This document shows positions 39,857 through 48,704 of a stretch of DNA of 64,000 nucleotides, piece by piece (the stretch's first letter is position 1; each line of letters opens with the position of its first letter). The notes under the pieces are model-generated. The model did not search any database. It saw only the letters and a program-made list of their open reading frames with translations, and was not told the origin of the DNA. Source of the DNA: Natronococcus sp. A-GB1 (lineage in GTDB: Archaea > Halobacteriota > Halobacteria > Halobacteriales > Natrialbaceae); contig NZ_JARUKW010000015.1 of assembly GCF_029688845.1 (NCBI RefSeq), forward strand, positions 1 to 64,000, given 5' to 3'. The position numbers and the translations under genes were made by a program.

Positions 39857-40221
39857 TTCGTCCGTGACGCTTCGTCACTCGAGTCCTCATCACCGAATTC
39901 GAGTTCGGTCGCTGCCTCTCTCTCGTAGGCTGCGTCGTCTTCGTCGACGAGTCCGAGGCGGAGCTCAACGCCGTGCTCACGAAGGATATCACGCATCGTC
40001 CAGCGGTCGACAGCAGCAAGTCTCGCAGCATCACCGAGGGTGATTCGCTCCCGTTCGTAGAGGGCGACCGCAGCCGCAATACGCTCGTTTTCGTGGTTCT
40101 CGAAGTATTCACGCACGAACTCTCGCAACGCATCGCTCTTGCCAGTAAATACGCCAGCCTCGACAGTACCCTCTATGAGGAGGTCGAGGTCGTCCGGATA
40201 CGACCCGGTGATTCGTGCCAT
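39853..40221 (-). CDS. UPF0175-type antitoxin upstream of broken PIN toxin
   Basis: 122 residues. An N-terminal ribbon-helix-helix-like region (MARITGSYPDDLDLLIEGTV, DALREFVREYFENH) precedes the UPF0175 helix-turn-helix ITLGDAARLAAVDRWTMRDILREHG. A C-terminal tail DEDDAAYEREAATELEFGDEDS is acidic. UPF0175 proteins pair with PIN (DUF3368-like) toxins. The stop overlaps the toxin ATG. With the toxin truncated at codon 55 the antitoxin is probably orphaned. Confidence 0.82.
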   Translation of the reverse strand: MARITGSYPDDLDLLIEGTVEAGVFTGKSDALREFVREYFENHENERIAAAVALYERERITLGDAARLAAVDRWTMRDILREHGVELRLGLVDEDDAAYEREAATELEFGDEDSSDEASRTK

Positions 40222-40340
40222 TGTTCTGTTCCAAACTACGCCTTCATACTATTTATGAAATGCGCCGGAAATCCGTATATCGAGAGACCGGGTCCAAACT
40301 TCTCTCTTGCTCGGCTTTGGGAGAACTACCTCACTTCGTC

Positions 40341-40363
40341 TTCGCGCGGTTTCACCGCGCGAA
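40341..40363. terminator. Perfect GC-rich hairpin TTCGCGCGGT-TTC-ACCGCGCGAA
   Basis: 10-bp arms and a 3-nt loop between the antitoxin (starts 40221, minus) and the sulfurtransferase end (40464, minus). It lies downstream of the sulfurtransferase stop on its own strand, so it may terminate that transcript. Confidence 0.5.
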
Positions 40364-40463
40364 CGGTCTGCGAGACCGGAGGTATCGCCCTATCCAGTCG
40401 TTCTGCCCCTTCTCGCGGGTCGCTATCGCTCCCCGCTCGTTTTTCGGGAGAACTTCGCTCCGC

Positions 40464-41351
40464 TCAGTTCTCCCCCTTCTCTATCGGCGCCCGAATCAAA
40501 TTCCCCCACTCGGTCCAAGAACCGTCGTAGTTGTGGACGTCCTCGTAGCCGAGCAGTTCGTGCAGGGCGAACCAGGCGATCGCCGACCGTTCGCCGACCC
40601 GACAGTAGGTGACGACCGTCTCGTCGCCGTCGATCCCCTGATCGGCGTACAGTTCCTCGAGCTCGTCGGGGCGCTTGAACCGGCCGTCGTCGCGCAGGTT
40701 CGTCTTCACGGGGACGTTCGAGGCGCCGGGGATGTGGCCGCCGCGCTGGGCGGTCTCCTGGAGTCCTTCGGGAGCGATAATCTCGCCCGTGAACTCCTCG
40801 GGCGATCGAACGTCAACCATCGGGATCCCGGCCTCGCGGGCCTTGTCGACGTCGTCCTGGTAGGAACGAATGCTCTCGAAGGGGCCCTTCGCGGTGTACT
40901 CGACGGCGTCGAACTCTGGTTCCTCGTCGGTCAGCGGGTACTCCTCGTTGACCCAGTAGTCCTTCCCGCCGTCGAGGACGCGGGCGTCCTCGTGGCCGTA
41001 GTACTTGAACTCCCAGTAGGCGAACAGGGCGAACCAGTTGGGGATCCAGCCGTCGCCGTAGAAGACGACCGTCGACTCCTCGCTGATGCCGTGGTCGCCG
41101 ACGACCCGCTCGAAGTCGTCCTTTTTGAGGATGTCCCGCTGATCCGGATCGGAGAGGTCCTCGTCCCACTGCATTCCGATCGCGCCCGGAATATGACCCT
41201 CGTCGTACCGCGAGGGAAAGTCGCCCTCCTCGGGTGACTCGGGGCTGTTGACCTCCACGAGACGGTAGTCGGGATCGTCGGCCTGGAACGCCTCGAGGTG
41301 GTCTTCGACCCAATCCGCCGAAACCAACACGTCGGTGTCGTACTCGCTCAT
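40464..41351 (-). CDS. Thiosulfate sulfurtransferase (tandem rhodanese domains)
   Basis: 295 residues from ATG 41351 (MSEYDTDVLVSADWVEDHLE). Two rhodanese domains: the first includes GDFPSRYDEGHIPGAIGMQWD, which marks an inactive-type half, and the second carries the catalytic loop TYCRVGERSAIAWFAL, in which the Cys accepts sulfur. The MVDVRSPEEFTGEI strand begins the second domain. The enzyme moves sulfane sulfur from thiosulfate to cyanide or other thiols. It stands alone. Confidence 0.92.
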   Translation of the reverse strand: MSEYDTDVLVSADWVEDHLEAFQADDPDYRLVEVNSPESPEEGDFPSRYDEGHIPGAIGMQWDEDLSDPDQRDILKKDDFERVVGDHGISEESTVVFYGDGWIPNWFALFAYWEFKYYGHEDARVLDGGKDYWVNEEYPLTDEEPEFDAVEYTAKGPFESIRSYQDDVDKAREAGIPMVDVRSPEEFTGEIIAPEGLQETAQRGGHIPGASNVPVKTNLRDDGRFKRPDELEELYADQGIDGDETVVTYCRVGERSAIAWFALHELLGYEDVHNYDGSWTEWGNLIRAPIEKGEN

Positions 41352-41457
41352 GCGAGGCGTGCTCCGACGAGCAGCGAGAAAAGGGTAACACGGCCCGAGC
41401 CGACACGTCCGAAACCGGATCGGTACACATACGCCGCTGGACTGACGACCACCGCCA

Positions 41458-42180
41458 ATGCGACTCGCGAGAATCGAGACGGCCGACGGACCGGTAACCG
41501 GACAGTACGAGGACGGTGTCGTCCACACGGATGGCGACGAGTACGAGGTCGGCGTCGACGGCGACCTCCTCCCGCCCTGCGAGCCATCGGCGATGTACTG
41601 CGTCGGGCGCAACTACGCCGAAACGCTCGACCAGATGGAGTACGAGCGTCCCGAGGAGCCCGACTTCTTCATCAAGCCGCCGGCGTCGCTTTTGGCCCAC
41701 GAAGAGCCCATCGAGTACCCCGAGTTCACCGAGGAGCTGACCTATGCCGGCGAGCTCGCGGCCGTGATCGACGAGCGTTGTCACGACGTTTCCGAGGACG
41801 AGGTCCCCAACGTCGTCCGCGGCTACACGATCATGAACGACGTCGACGCGCTCGACCAGCAGGGCCGAACGGCACGGAAGGCGTTTGACGGCTCCGGCCC
41901 GCTGGGGCCGTGGCTCGAGACCGACCTCGATCCGCGGGAAATCGACATGCACACCGACATCGGTGATGAGCGACGCCAGGACGCGAACACGGAGCTCATG
42001 CTGTTCGACCCCTACGAGATCGTCTCCTATCTCTCGAGGCGATTTACGTTCCGCCCCGGCGACGTCGTCGCCTTCGGCAGCCCCGCGAACCCGGGGCTAG
42101 TCGAACCCGGCGACACCGTCGAGATCACCTACGAGGGCGTCGGCACGCTACGAAACGAGATCGTCAACTCGAGCGAGTAG
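41458..42180 (+). CDS. Fumarylacetoacetate hydrolase (FAH) family protein
   Basis: 240 residues. CVGRNYAETLDQME is the N-terminal FAH motif (x-x-G-x-N-Y), FIKPPASLLAHEEPI the substrate pocket, and RRFTFRPGDVVAFGSPANPG with VGTLRNEIV the C-terminus. The divalent-metal motif is usually E-x-E plus D. Here it reads LTYAGELAAVID, so the first Glu is Ala, while IMNDVDALD keeps the Asp. The family cleaves or hydrates C-C bonds of beta-diketo acids. It is divergent from the sulfurtransferase. Confidence 0.85.
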   Translation: MRLARIETADGPVTGQYEDGVVHTDGDEYEVGVDGDLLPPCEPSAMYCVGRNYAETLDQMEYERPEEPDFFIKPPASLLAHEEPIEYPEFTEELTYAGELAAVIDERCHDVSEDEVPNVVRGYTIMNDVDALDQQGRTARKAFDGSGPLGPWLETDLDPREIDMHTDIGDERRQDANTELMLFDPYEIVSYLSRRFTFRPGDVVAFGSPANPGLVEPGDTVEITYEGVGTLRNEIVNSSE

Positions 42181-42219
42181 TCGCTCGCCGCCTATTTTAC
42201 AACTGCGTCGGAGAGACAC

Positions 42220-42879
42220 CTACTCGAGGTCCTCGCCGTCCATCAGCGCGGCGGAGATCAGATTCCGCATCCCGCGTCGGAGCCGTCCGCTCATGGCCGT
42301 CGAGGAGAGTCCGATTTCGTCGGCAATATCGCTCAGGGCCATCTCTCGAGGCTCACTGAAGTAGCCGCAGTCGTAGGCCACCGTCAGCGCCTCGACCTGT
42401 TCCTCCGTGAGTCCGTAGGCGACGCCGGTCTCGTTGCGGGCCCGGCCGTATACCTCGACGATGTCGAAACTCACGTCGTACTCCTCGGAGTACTCCCAGA
42501 TCGTGGTCAGCGCCTCCCGGTCGGGGAGGTGGAGGGTGACGAACCAGCCTCGACACTTCGTCTCGGCCGAGGACATGAATCCGTTTACCTGCGTGACGAC
42601 GGGGCTCAGGAGCTTCGTCTCCGCCGAGTGTTCGATGTAGTAGATGTGGGTCTCCTCACCCTCGTCGACGAGATGGTAGTCGCCGACGGTCGGATCCGCC
42701 TCGAGGAACCCCTCGAGTTCGCCGACGTCGTCGTACTCGAGGAGAAACGGGAAGACGTGCGATCCGGGATCGGTGTTGGCCTGCGTAAGGACCTTGATCT
42801 CGAGGTCGTCGGCCCGTCGCAACGTCGGCACTAACGCCAGGTGCTCGTGTTCAGCGTACGCTTTGACTGTGATCGACAT
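42220..42879 (-). CDS. Bacterio-opsin activator-like HTH transcription regulator (HTH_10)
   Basis: 219 residues. The N-terminal domain (about 1-150) is the Bat-type sensing domain with HIYYIEHSAETKLLSPVV and GWFVTLHLPDREALTTIWEY. The C-terminal HTH_10 is TEEQVEALTVAYDCGYFSEPREMALSDIADEIGLSSTAMSGRLRRGMRNLI, quoted in parts: LTEEQVEALTVAYDCGYF and DIADEIGLSSTAMSGRLRRG. It is a typical haloarchaeal one-component regulator. Target genes unknown; FAH protein is convergent. Confidence 0.9.
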   Translation of the reverse strand: MSITVKAYAEHEHLALVPTLRRADDLEIKVLTQANTDPGSHVFPFLLEYDDVGELEGFLEADPTVGDYHLVDEGEETHIYYIEHSAETKLLSPVVTQVNGFMSSAETKCRGWFVTLHLPDREALTTIWEYSEEYDVSFDIVEVYGRARNETGVAYGLTEEQVEALTVAYDCGYFSEPREMALSDIADEIGLSSTAMSGRLRRGMRNLISAALMDGEDLE

Positions 42880-43046
42880 CGCTTAGCGACCGGGCCGATC
42901 GTGCGGGAGTCGTTCGCGCACCACGCAGTGGCTGTTCGAAGAACCGTCGCTGATGGGTCGGGTGATCATGTCCCACACTGCTCATGGGAGTCCCATAAGC
43001 TATTCGTCGTCGGTTCTCGGGCCGCTCCGTCCGAGAGCGACGGAAA

Positions 43047-45467
43047 TTACCGGTCGTCGGTCGCTCGAACGGTCCGAATCGCGGCGTCGTTCTCGGCGAC
43101 GTCGTGAACCCGGACGACGTCGGCGCCGCGCTCGGCCGCCATCGCCGTAACGGCGACCGTCGGCGGGAGTCGCTCGCCGGGCTCGCAGCCGACCCGATCG
43201 AACATCGACTTGTGGGAGTGGCCGACCATGACCGGACAGCCGAGCGCCCGAAACTCGTCCAGTCGGGAAAGTAACTCGAAGCACTCCTCGGCGTTCTTTC
43301 CGAACCCGAACCCGGGATCGACGACGATCCGATCGCGCTCGAGGCCGGCCCGTTCCGCCAGCAGGACCGTCTCCTGGAGGTCGTAGACGACCTCCTCGAC
43401 GACGTCGTCGTAGGCGACCGTTCGGTCGGGATCGACCGGCGTATCCAGGCTGTGTGTGATGACGAGGGTGGCGTCGTGCTCGGCGGCGACGAAGCGCATC
43501 TCCGGATCCTCGAGCCCGGAGACGTCGTTGACGATCTCGGCGCCCGCCTCGAGGCCCGCGTCGGCGACGGCCGCTTTCCGCGTGTCGACCGAGATCGGGA
43601 CCTCGAGGTCGGCGAGCGCCTCGATAACGGGAACGACACGATCGATCTCCTCGGCGACCGGGACGGGGTCGGCGCCGGGACGGGTGCTCTCGCCGCCCAC
43701 GTCGACGATGTCGGCGCCTGCCTCGACCAGCGCCTCCGCGCGAGCGACGGCGTCCTCGAGCGCGTCGTACTCGCCGCCGTCGTGGAAGCTGTCGGGGGTA
43801 ACGTTCAGCACGCCCATGACGGCCGTCTCCAGATTCCACGGGAGTCGACGGTCGTCCTCGCGTCCGCCGCCGTCGTCCTCGACGATTTCCCGGAGCTGAC
43901 TCGAGACGTGAGCTAGCCCGAGTTCCTCGCCGTCGAGTTCGTCGATCAGCTCCCGGAACTGGGCGTTGGTTCCCGAGAGCACGGTTGTTACTCGGCGGGT
44001 CGAGGTCTCGGTCGGCGAGAGCGTACAGCTCCCGCCGATCGCCTCGAACGTCCGGCTGATCCGCTCGGCCTGCGGATCACGGAGGTAGGTTTTGACCGTC
44101 CGGCCGACGGCCCGTTCGGCGGTCGCCTCGACGACCGGCTCCTCGAGGCCCATCCCCTCGAGTACCGATCGGGCCTCGGACTCCGTCTCCGTCCGCTTGG
44201 GGACCTGGAGTCGGGACCATCGGTCGCGGGCCTCGGCGACCGCGTACAGCGAGCCGGTGACGAGCACGGCGTCGTTCTCGCCGGCCCGCAAGAGCGCGCG
44301 TTCGGTCGCCTCGAGGACCGATCCCGACCGGTCGATCCGACCCGCCCGTCCCTCGAAGGCGTCGGCGAGGACCGCGAGCGACTCGGCCCGTGGAACGTTC
44401 GGCTGACAGAGGAAGACCGAATCGGGGTCGGGGAGCGCTTCGACCATTCCCTCGTGATCCTTCTCGGTCATCGCGCCGAAGACCAGGTGGAGTTCGTCGT
44501 ACGCGTAGCGCTCGAAGAGGTCGGCGAGCGTCTCGCAGGCACCGGGGTTGTGTGCGCCGTCTAACACCGCGATCGGCTCCCTCGAGACGACTTCGAAGCG
44601 GCCAGGCCAGTGAGCCTTACGGAGCCCGCGCGCGATCGTGTCGTGGTCGACCGACGCGATCTGGTCGGCCAGCACCGCGGCAACGCCGGCGTTGGTCGCC
44701 TGATGAGTGCCGGGAAGGGGGAGGTTCGTCTCGACCGACCACTCCGGCGCCGTTATCGAGATCGCGCTCTCGACGGGCGAGTCCAGCCCGCGTTCGGTCG
44801 CGACCACGTCCGCGCCGTCGCTGCCGACCGAGATCGCATCCGTCTCCGTCCGAATCGCCTCGAGGGCCGCCCCGTCGGCGCCGGTGACGAGCGGGGCGTC
44901 GGCGGGGGCGACCTGGGCCTTGTCGCGGGCGATCTCCTCGATCGTCTCGCCGAGGAGATCGGTGTGCTCCAGGCTGACGCTGGTCACCGCGCTCGCAACC
45001 GGATCGACTGCGCTCGTCGCGTCGTACCGGCCGCCGATTCCGACCTCGAGGACGGCGACGTCGACCGACTCGGCCGCGAAGTGTGAGAGTGCGAGCGCCG
45101 TGAGCACCTCGAAGTACGTCGGCGCGTCCCCGGCCTCCCGAAGTCGTTCGACCGCATCCTCGATCTCGACGACGAACGAGCAGACGCGCTCCTTCGGGAT
45201 TTTCCGGCCGTCGACGAGGATCCGCTCGCGCACGTCGTCGAGGTCCGGCGAGGTGTAGAGCCCGACATCGTAGCCGTCCTCGCGGAGCACCCGCTCGAGC
45301 ATCCGCGCCGTGCTTCCCTTTCCGTTCGATCCCGCGATCTGGACGCAGTCGATCTCCTCGTGCGGTCGACCGAGCGCCGAGAGCAGCGTCGCGGTCGTCT
45401 CCGTCCCGAGTTTCGGTCGCCGTCGTTGCAGCGACTCGAGGTAGTCGACCGACTCGTGGTATTCCAT
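43047..45467 (-). CDS. folCP: Bifunctional folylpolyglutamate synthase / dihydropteroate synthase
   Basis: An 806-residue fusion. The FolC-like half (1-~410) has the P-loop IAGSNGKGSTARMLE, EVGIGGRYDATSAVDP, EHTDLLGETIEEIARDK and DGAHNPGACETLADL. After a linker, the FolP-like half (from ~500) has AVMGVLNVTPDSFHDGGEY, VDVGGESTRPGADP, VDPGFGFGKNAEE and VGHSHKSMFDRVG. The second makes dihydropteroate from p-aminobenzoate; the first adds glutamates. Fusion of both in one protein is known for haloarchaea (Haloferax folCP). ATG 45467 is used. The alaX gene is divergent with 82 nt between. Confidence 0.93.
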   Translation of the reverse strand: MEYHESVDYLESLQRRRPKLGTETTATLLSALGRPHEEIDCVQIAGSNGKGSTARMLERVLREDGYDVGLYTSPDLDDVRERILVDGRKIPKERVCSFVVEIEDAVERLREAGDAPTYFEVLTALALSHFAAESVDVAVLEVGIGGRYDATSAVDPVASAVTSVSLEHTDLLGETIEEIARDKAQVAPADAPLVTGADGAALEAIRTETDAISVGSDGADVVATERGLDSPVESAISITAPEWSVETNLPLPGTHQATNAGVAAVLADQIASVDHDTIARGLRKAHWPGRFEVVSREPIAVLDGAHNPGACETLADLFERYAYDELHLVFGAMTEKDHEGMVEALPDPDSVFLCQPNVPRAESLAVLADAFEGRAGRIDRSGSVLEATERALLRAGENDAVLVTGSLYAVAEARDRWSRLQVPKRTETESEARSVLEGMGLEEPVVEATAERAVGRTVKTYLRDPQAERISRTFEAIGGSCTLSPTETSTRRVTTVLSGTNAQFRELIDELDGEELGLAHVSSQLREIVEDDGGGREDDRRLPWNLETAVMGVLNVTPDSFHDGGEYDALEDAVARAEALVEAGADIVDVGGESTRPGADPVPVAEEIDRVVPVIEALADLEVPISVDTRKAAVADAGLEAGAEIVNDVSGLEDPEMRFVAAEHDATLVITHSLDTPVDPDRTVAYDDVVEEVVYDLQETVLLAERAGLERDRIVVDPGFGFGKNAEECFELLSRLDEFRALGCPVMVGHSHKSMFDRVGCEPGERLPPTVAVTAMAAERGADVVRVHDVAENDAAIRTVRATDDR

Positions 45468-45549
45468 ACCAACCGTGGTGCCGGGAGCCCCTATGAAAGT
45501 ACTGACACTGCCCCGCACGGTTATGACGGCGTGCCCCGATACTCCCGGC

Positions 45550-46758
45550 ATGACACCGGACGCGACGGGGAGCCGCGCCGCCGCGGAGCCCTACGTAACC
45601 GAGTTCGAGACGAGGGTACGGGCCGTCGACGGAACCGACGTCAGACTCGAGGAGACGTACTTTTACCCGGAAGGAGGCGGTCAGCCGGCCGACGGGGGAA
45701 CGATCGGGAACGCGGAGGTGATCGACGTTCAGACACAGGACGGCGCGGTCGTCCACACGCTGGCGTCGGCTCCCGGGTTCGAGACGGGCGAGACCGTCGT
45801 CGGCTCGATCGACGAGGAGTTCCGCACGTACTGCATGCGGGCCCACACCGCCAGCCACCTGCTGTACGGCGCCGGACGGCGGCTGCTCGAGGATCACGGC
45901 TACGGCGGGTTCGATATCGGAACCGAGACGTGTCGGATCGATTTCGAGACGAGCGAGCCCGAGGCGATCGACGCGCTCTCGCTCGAGCGCATGCTCGCCG
46001 AAGCGGTCTGGGAGTCCCGACAGATAACCTGGCGGGAGATGGACATCGAGCAGGCGAGAGCCGACGATGAGATCGTCTTCAACCTCACGCCCGAGGCCGA
46101 GCGGGCCGACACCGTTCGAATCGTCGAGATCGAGGACTGGGATATCGCGGCCTGTGGCGGCACCCACGTCCGAAACACGATCGAGATCGGTCCGCTCGCG
46201 GTGCTGGATATCTCGAACCCCGGCGCGGACCTCGTCCGCGTCGAGTACGCCGTCGGTCCGGCCGCGATCCGGGCCAGGACCGATCGGACGCGAGCGACCA
46301 CACGTGCCGCGAGCGCCCTCGAGACCGGCGTCTCGGAGCTGCCGAAACGAGCCGGCGCCGTCGCCGAGCGCAACGCCGAACTGGAAGCCGAACTCGACGA
46401 GCTTCGGGACCGACTGCTCGAGAATCGCCTCGAGACCCTCGCCGATGACGCAGTGGAGCGGGACGGCCAGGAGTGGGTCGTCGGCACGGTCGGCGTCGAG
46501 GGGGTTGGCCCGAACGACGCGTCCGAACGAGCCCAGGAGAGCGCCGGACGGGTCGGCAACGTCGTCGTGCTGACGGGTGTCGACGGGAGCGCGTTCGTCG
46601 TGGCGGCGACGACGGGCGAGACGGACGCGAGCGGGATCGTCGAGGACGTCACTGCAGAGTTCGGCGGGGGCGGCGGCGGAGGCGAGACGCTCGCCCAGGG
46701 TGGCGGCCTCGACGCCGATCCCGAGGCCGTCGTCGACTACCTTCGCCGGGAGCACTGA
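45550..46758 (+). CDS. alaX: Alanyl-tRNA editing protein AlaX (long, with DHHA1)
   Basis: 402 residues. The editing core has TYFYPEGGGQPADGG and the zinc motifs RAHTASHLLYGAG (HxxxH) and AACGGTHVRNT (C-x-x-x-H), which together form the zinc centre that hydrolyses Ser-tRNA-Ala or Gly-tRNA-Ala. A coiled-coil linker (ERNAELEAELDELRDRLLENRLE) leads to a DHHA1-like end with GGGGGGGETLAQGGG. The start ATG 45550 is preferred over 45475. The gene stands alone before a convergent RidA gene. Confidence 0.9.
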   Translation: MTPDATGSRAAAEPYVTEFETRVRAVDGTDVRLEETYFYPEGGGQPADGGTIGNAEVIDVQTQDGAVVHTLASAPGFETGETVVGSIDEEFRTYCMRAHTASHLLYGAGRRLLEDHGYGGFDIGTETCRIDFETSEPEAIDALSLERMLAEAVWESRQITWREMDIEQARADDEIVFNLTPEAERADTVRIVEIEDWDIAACGGTHVRNTIEIGPLAVLDISNPGADLVRVEYAVGPAAIRARTDRTRATTRAASALETGVSELPKRAGAVAERNAELEAELDELRDRLLENRLETLADDAVERDGQEWVVGTVGVEGVGPNDASERAQESAGRVGNVVVLTGVDGSAFVVAATTGETDASGIVEDVTAEFGGGGGGGETLAQGGGLDADPEAVVDYLRREH

Positions 46759-46992
46759 GCGAACCGGCAGCGAAATTCCGGTGATCCGTCCTCGAAATCG
46801 TCTCTTCCTCGAGCAGTCGGGGCGATCGACGGAGTCAACCACATCTTCTCGAAGAACGGACACGTGTTGTTTCGTCCTGGTTTGCCACCTCGAGACACGG
46901 CGAGTTCACTGCAGGGGCGATCCGATCTGTGCGAGCCCTACACCGGTCGCTCTTGAGGAGTCGAACGCCGGCAAGAACGGCTCGAGCGGGCG

Positions 46993-47373
46993 TTACTCTA
47001 CTGTCGCAATCGCCTCGACCTCGAGGGCCGCGCCTTTCGGCACCTCGCCGACCTCGAGGGCGCTCCGGGCCGGGGGTTCCTCGTCGAAGAACTCGCTGTA
47101 GGCCTCGTTGAACTCGTCGAAGTCGTCGATATCGTTCAGGAAGACAGTCATCTTGAGGACGTCCTCGAGGGAGCCGCCCTCGGACTCGAGGATCGCCTCG
47201 ACGTTCTCGAGACATCGTCGAGTCTGGTCGCCAACGGACTCATCATCGAGGAGTTCCCCATCGGCGGTCATCGGCAGCTGACCGGCCGTAAACAGGAGAT
47301 CGCCGTTCGTCGTCGCCTGGCTGTACGCGCCGACCGCCTCCGGTGCGTCGTCGGTGTGGATCGTTCGTTTCAC
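46993..47373 (-). CDS. ridA: RidA family reactive-intermediate deaminase
   Basis: 126 residues, the usual size. GAYSQATTNGDLLFTAGQLP at the start, NVEAILESEGGSLEDVLKMTVFL in the middle and PARSALEVGEVPKGAALEVEAIA at the end are the classic Rid signature pieces, the last holding the catalytic Arg. The trimer deaminates 2-aminoacrylate and other enamines. It is divergent from the deacylase gene. Confidence 0.92.
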   Translation of the reverse strand: MKRTIHTDDAPEAVGAYSQATTNGDLLFTAGQLPMTADGELLDDESVGDQTRRCLENVEAILESEGGSLEDVLKMTVFLNDIDDFDEFNEAYSEFFDEEPPARSALEVGEVPKGAALEVEAIATVE

Positions 47374-47490
47374 GCCCCGACATACTGGTCGGGGTGTCTT
47401 AAAATTCGGCTCCGGATCCGCGAACGTAGCTGGTCGCGGCAGGAGCCGCCGCGACCAAAGCTACAAGCCGCGGCGCTGGCTCCATCGGAT

Positions 47491-48447
47491 ATGGAACACG
47501 AGACCGTCTCCCACTCGGTGAGCGAGCGGACGCTCGCTCGACTCCCATCGGGAACGGACGTCTCGGTGACCGTCCACCGGTACGAGGGCGGGCCCGGGCC
47601 AACGGTGTACCTGCAGGCCGCACAGCACGGGATCGAACTGAACGGGACCGCGGCGCTGCGCCGACTCCACGAGCGGCTGCTCGAGGCCGAACTCGCGGGA
47701 ACCGTAATCGCCGTTCCGGTGGTCAACAGCCTCGCGTTCGATCACGGCTCCTACGTGACGCCCCAGGCCGTCGACGCGGTCAACCCGAACTTCAACAGGG
47801 TGTGGCCCGGAAACGACGACGGCACGCTCCAGGAGCGAGCGGTCGCCAGCCTCTGGGGACTGATCGAGGCCGCCGACGTCGTGATCGACCTCCACAGCGG
47901 CACCGCGGACATGCTCGAGCACGTCCGATTTCAGAACGGCGAACATGACTCCCAACGACTCGCGTCGGTGTTCGGCGCCGACTACCTCATGACCGACCCG
48001 AAGCCGGATCGTTCGCTCGAGGAGTACCGTGGAACGTTGCGAGCGGCCGCGCGGCTGGCGGGGACGACGGTGATCGTCCCGGAGCTCTCGAACAGCCGGC
48101 AGGTCGACCTCGAGGCGGCCCGACGGGGCGCCGACGGTATCGAGAACGTCCTGGGCGAGGTCGGCATGCTCCGCACGGAGCCACGCGATCCTCCCTCGCA
48201 GACGGTGCTGTACGACGACGGGGGACGGGTCGGCGCCGACCGGTCGGGACTCTTCGAGCCCGCCTCGGGGGTAGCGATCGGTGACCACGTGAGCGAGGGA
48301 CGCGAACTCGGAACGCTGTACTGTCCGGCCACGTTCGAACGACGCCAGTCCGTGACCGCCACCACCTCTGGTGTGATCTACTCGCTGACCCTCGAATCGG
48401 CCGTCACCGCCGGGGAGAAGCTGGCCGGAATCGCCGAGCTCGAGTGA
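47491..48447 (+). CDS. Succinylglutamate desuccinylase/aspartoacylase-family zinc amidohydrolase
   Basis: 318 residues from ATG 47491 (MEHETVSHSVSERTLARL). The zinc ligands are in LQAAQHGIELNGTAAL (H-x-x-E) and VVIDLHSGTADMLEHVRF (His), with PVVNSLAFDHGSY and NPNFNRVWPG in between. These are the AstE/aspartoacylase motifs. A C-terminal lipoyl-like beta half (GLFEPASGVAIGDHVSEGREL) is present. It deacylates an N-acyl amino acid; substrate not defined by sequence. Confidence 0.85.
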   Translation: MEHETVSHSVSERTLARLPSGTDVSVTVHRYEGGPGPTVYLQAAQHGIELNGTAALRRLHERLLEAELAGTVIAVPVVNSLAFDHGSYVTPQAVDAVNPNFNRVWPGNDDGTLQERAVASLWGLIEAADVVIDLHSGTADMLEHVRFQNGEHDSQRLASVFGADYLMTDPKPDRSLEEYRGTLRAAARLAGTTVIVPELSNSRQVDLEAARRGADGIENVLGEVGMLRTEPRDPPSQTVLYDDGGRVGADRSGLFEPASGVAIGDHVSEGRELGTLYCPATFERRQSVTATTSGVIYSLTLESAVTAGEKLAGIAELE

Positions 48448-48704
48448 GCGGCGGCGTGGAGGAGCCACGCGTCTCGTTGGTGTCGGAGATCGGAACGGGT
48501 CGGGCCTCGAGCGTCCACGAACCGGCTCGTCGGCAGACACCTGTCCGGACAGTTCGTGTCCCTGTCCCCCGTCGACGGAGCTGGTCCTGAAACTGGTCGC
48601 GCGACTGTGCCCCCAATCAGTATACAAATACGTTCTGGGGGGTGTGCACCGGCAATACACGACCGGGATGGGGATATTGACCGATCGCTCGTAGCTGAGT
48701 ACGT
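48448..48704. other. Intergenic region before the His-rich lipoprotein gene
   Basis: 257 bases with no gene seen. AT-rich segments CAGTATACAAATACG (about 48618-48632) and GGGGATATTGACC (about 48669) precede the next start codon and may hold promoter elements. No repeat recognised. Confidence 0.35.

Noticed and set aside
44617-46863. Minus-strand 748-codon frame covering alaX and folCP
   Set aside because: Runs through the wrong frame of both; alaX zinc motifs and FolC P-loop are in other frames.
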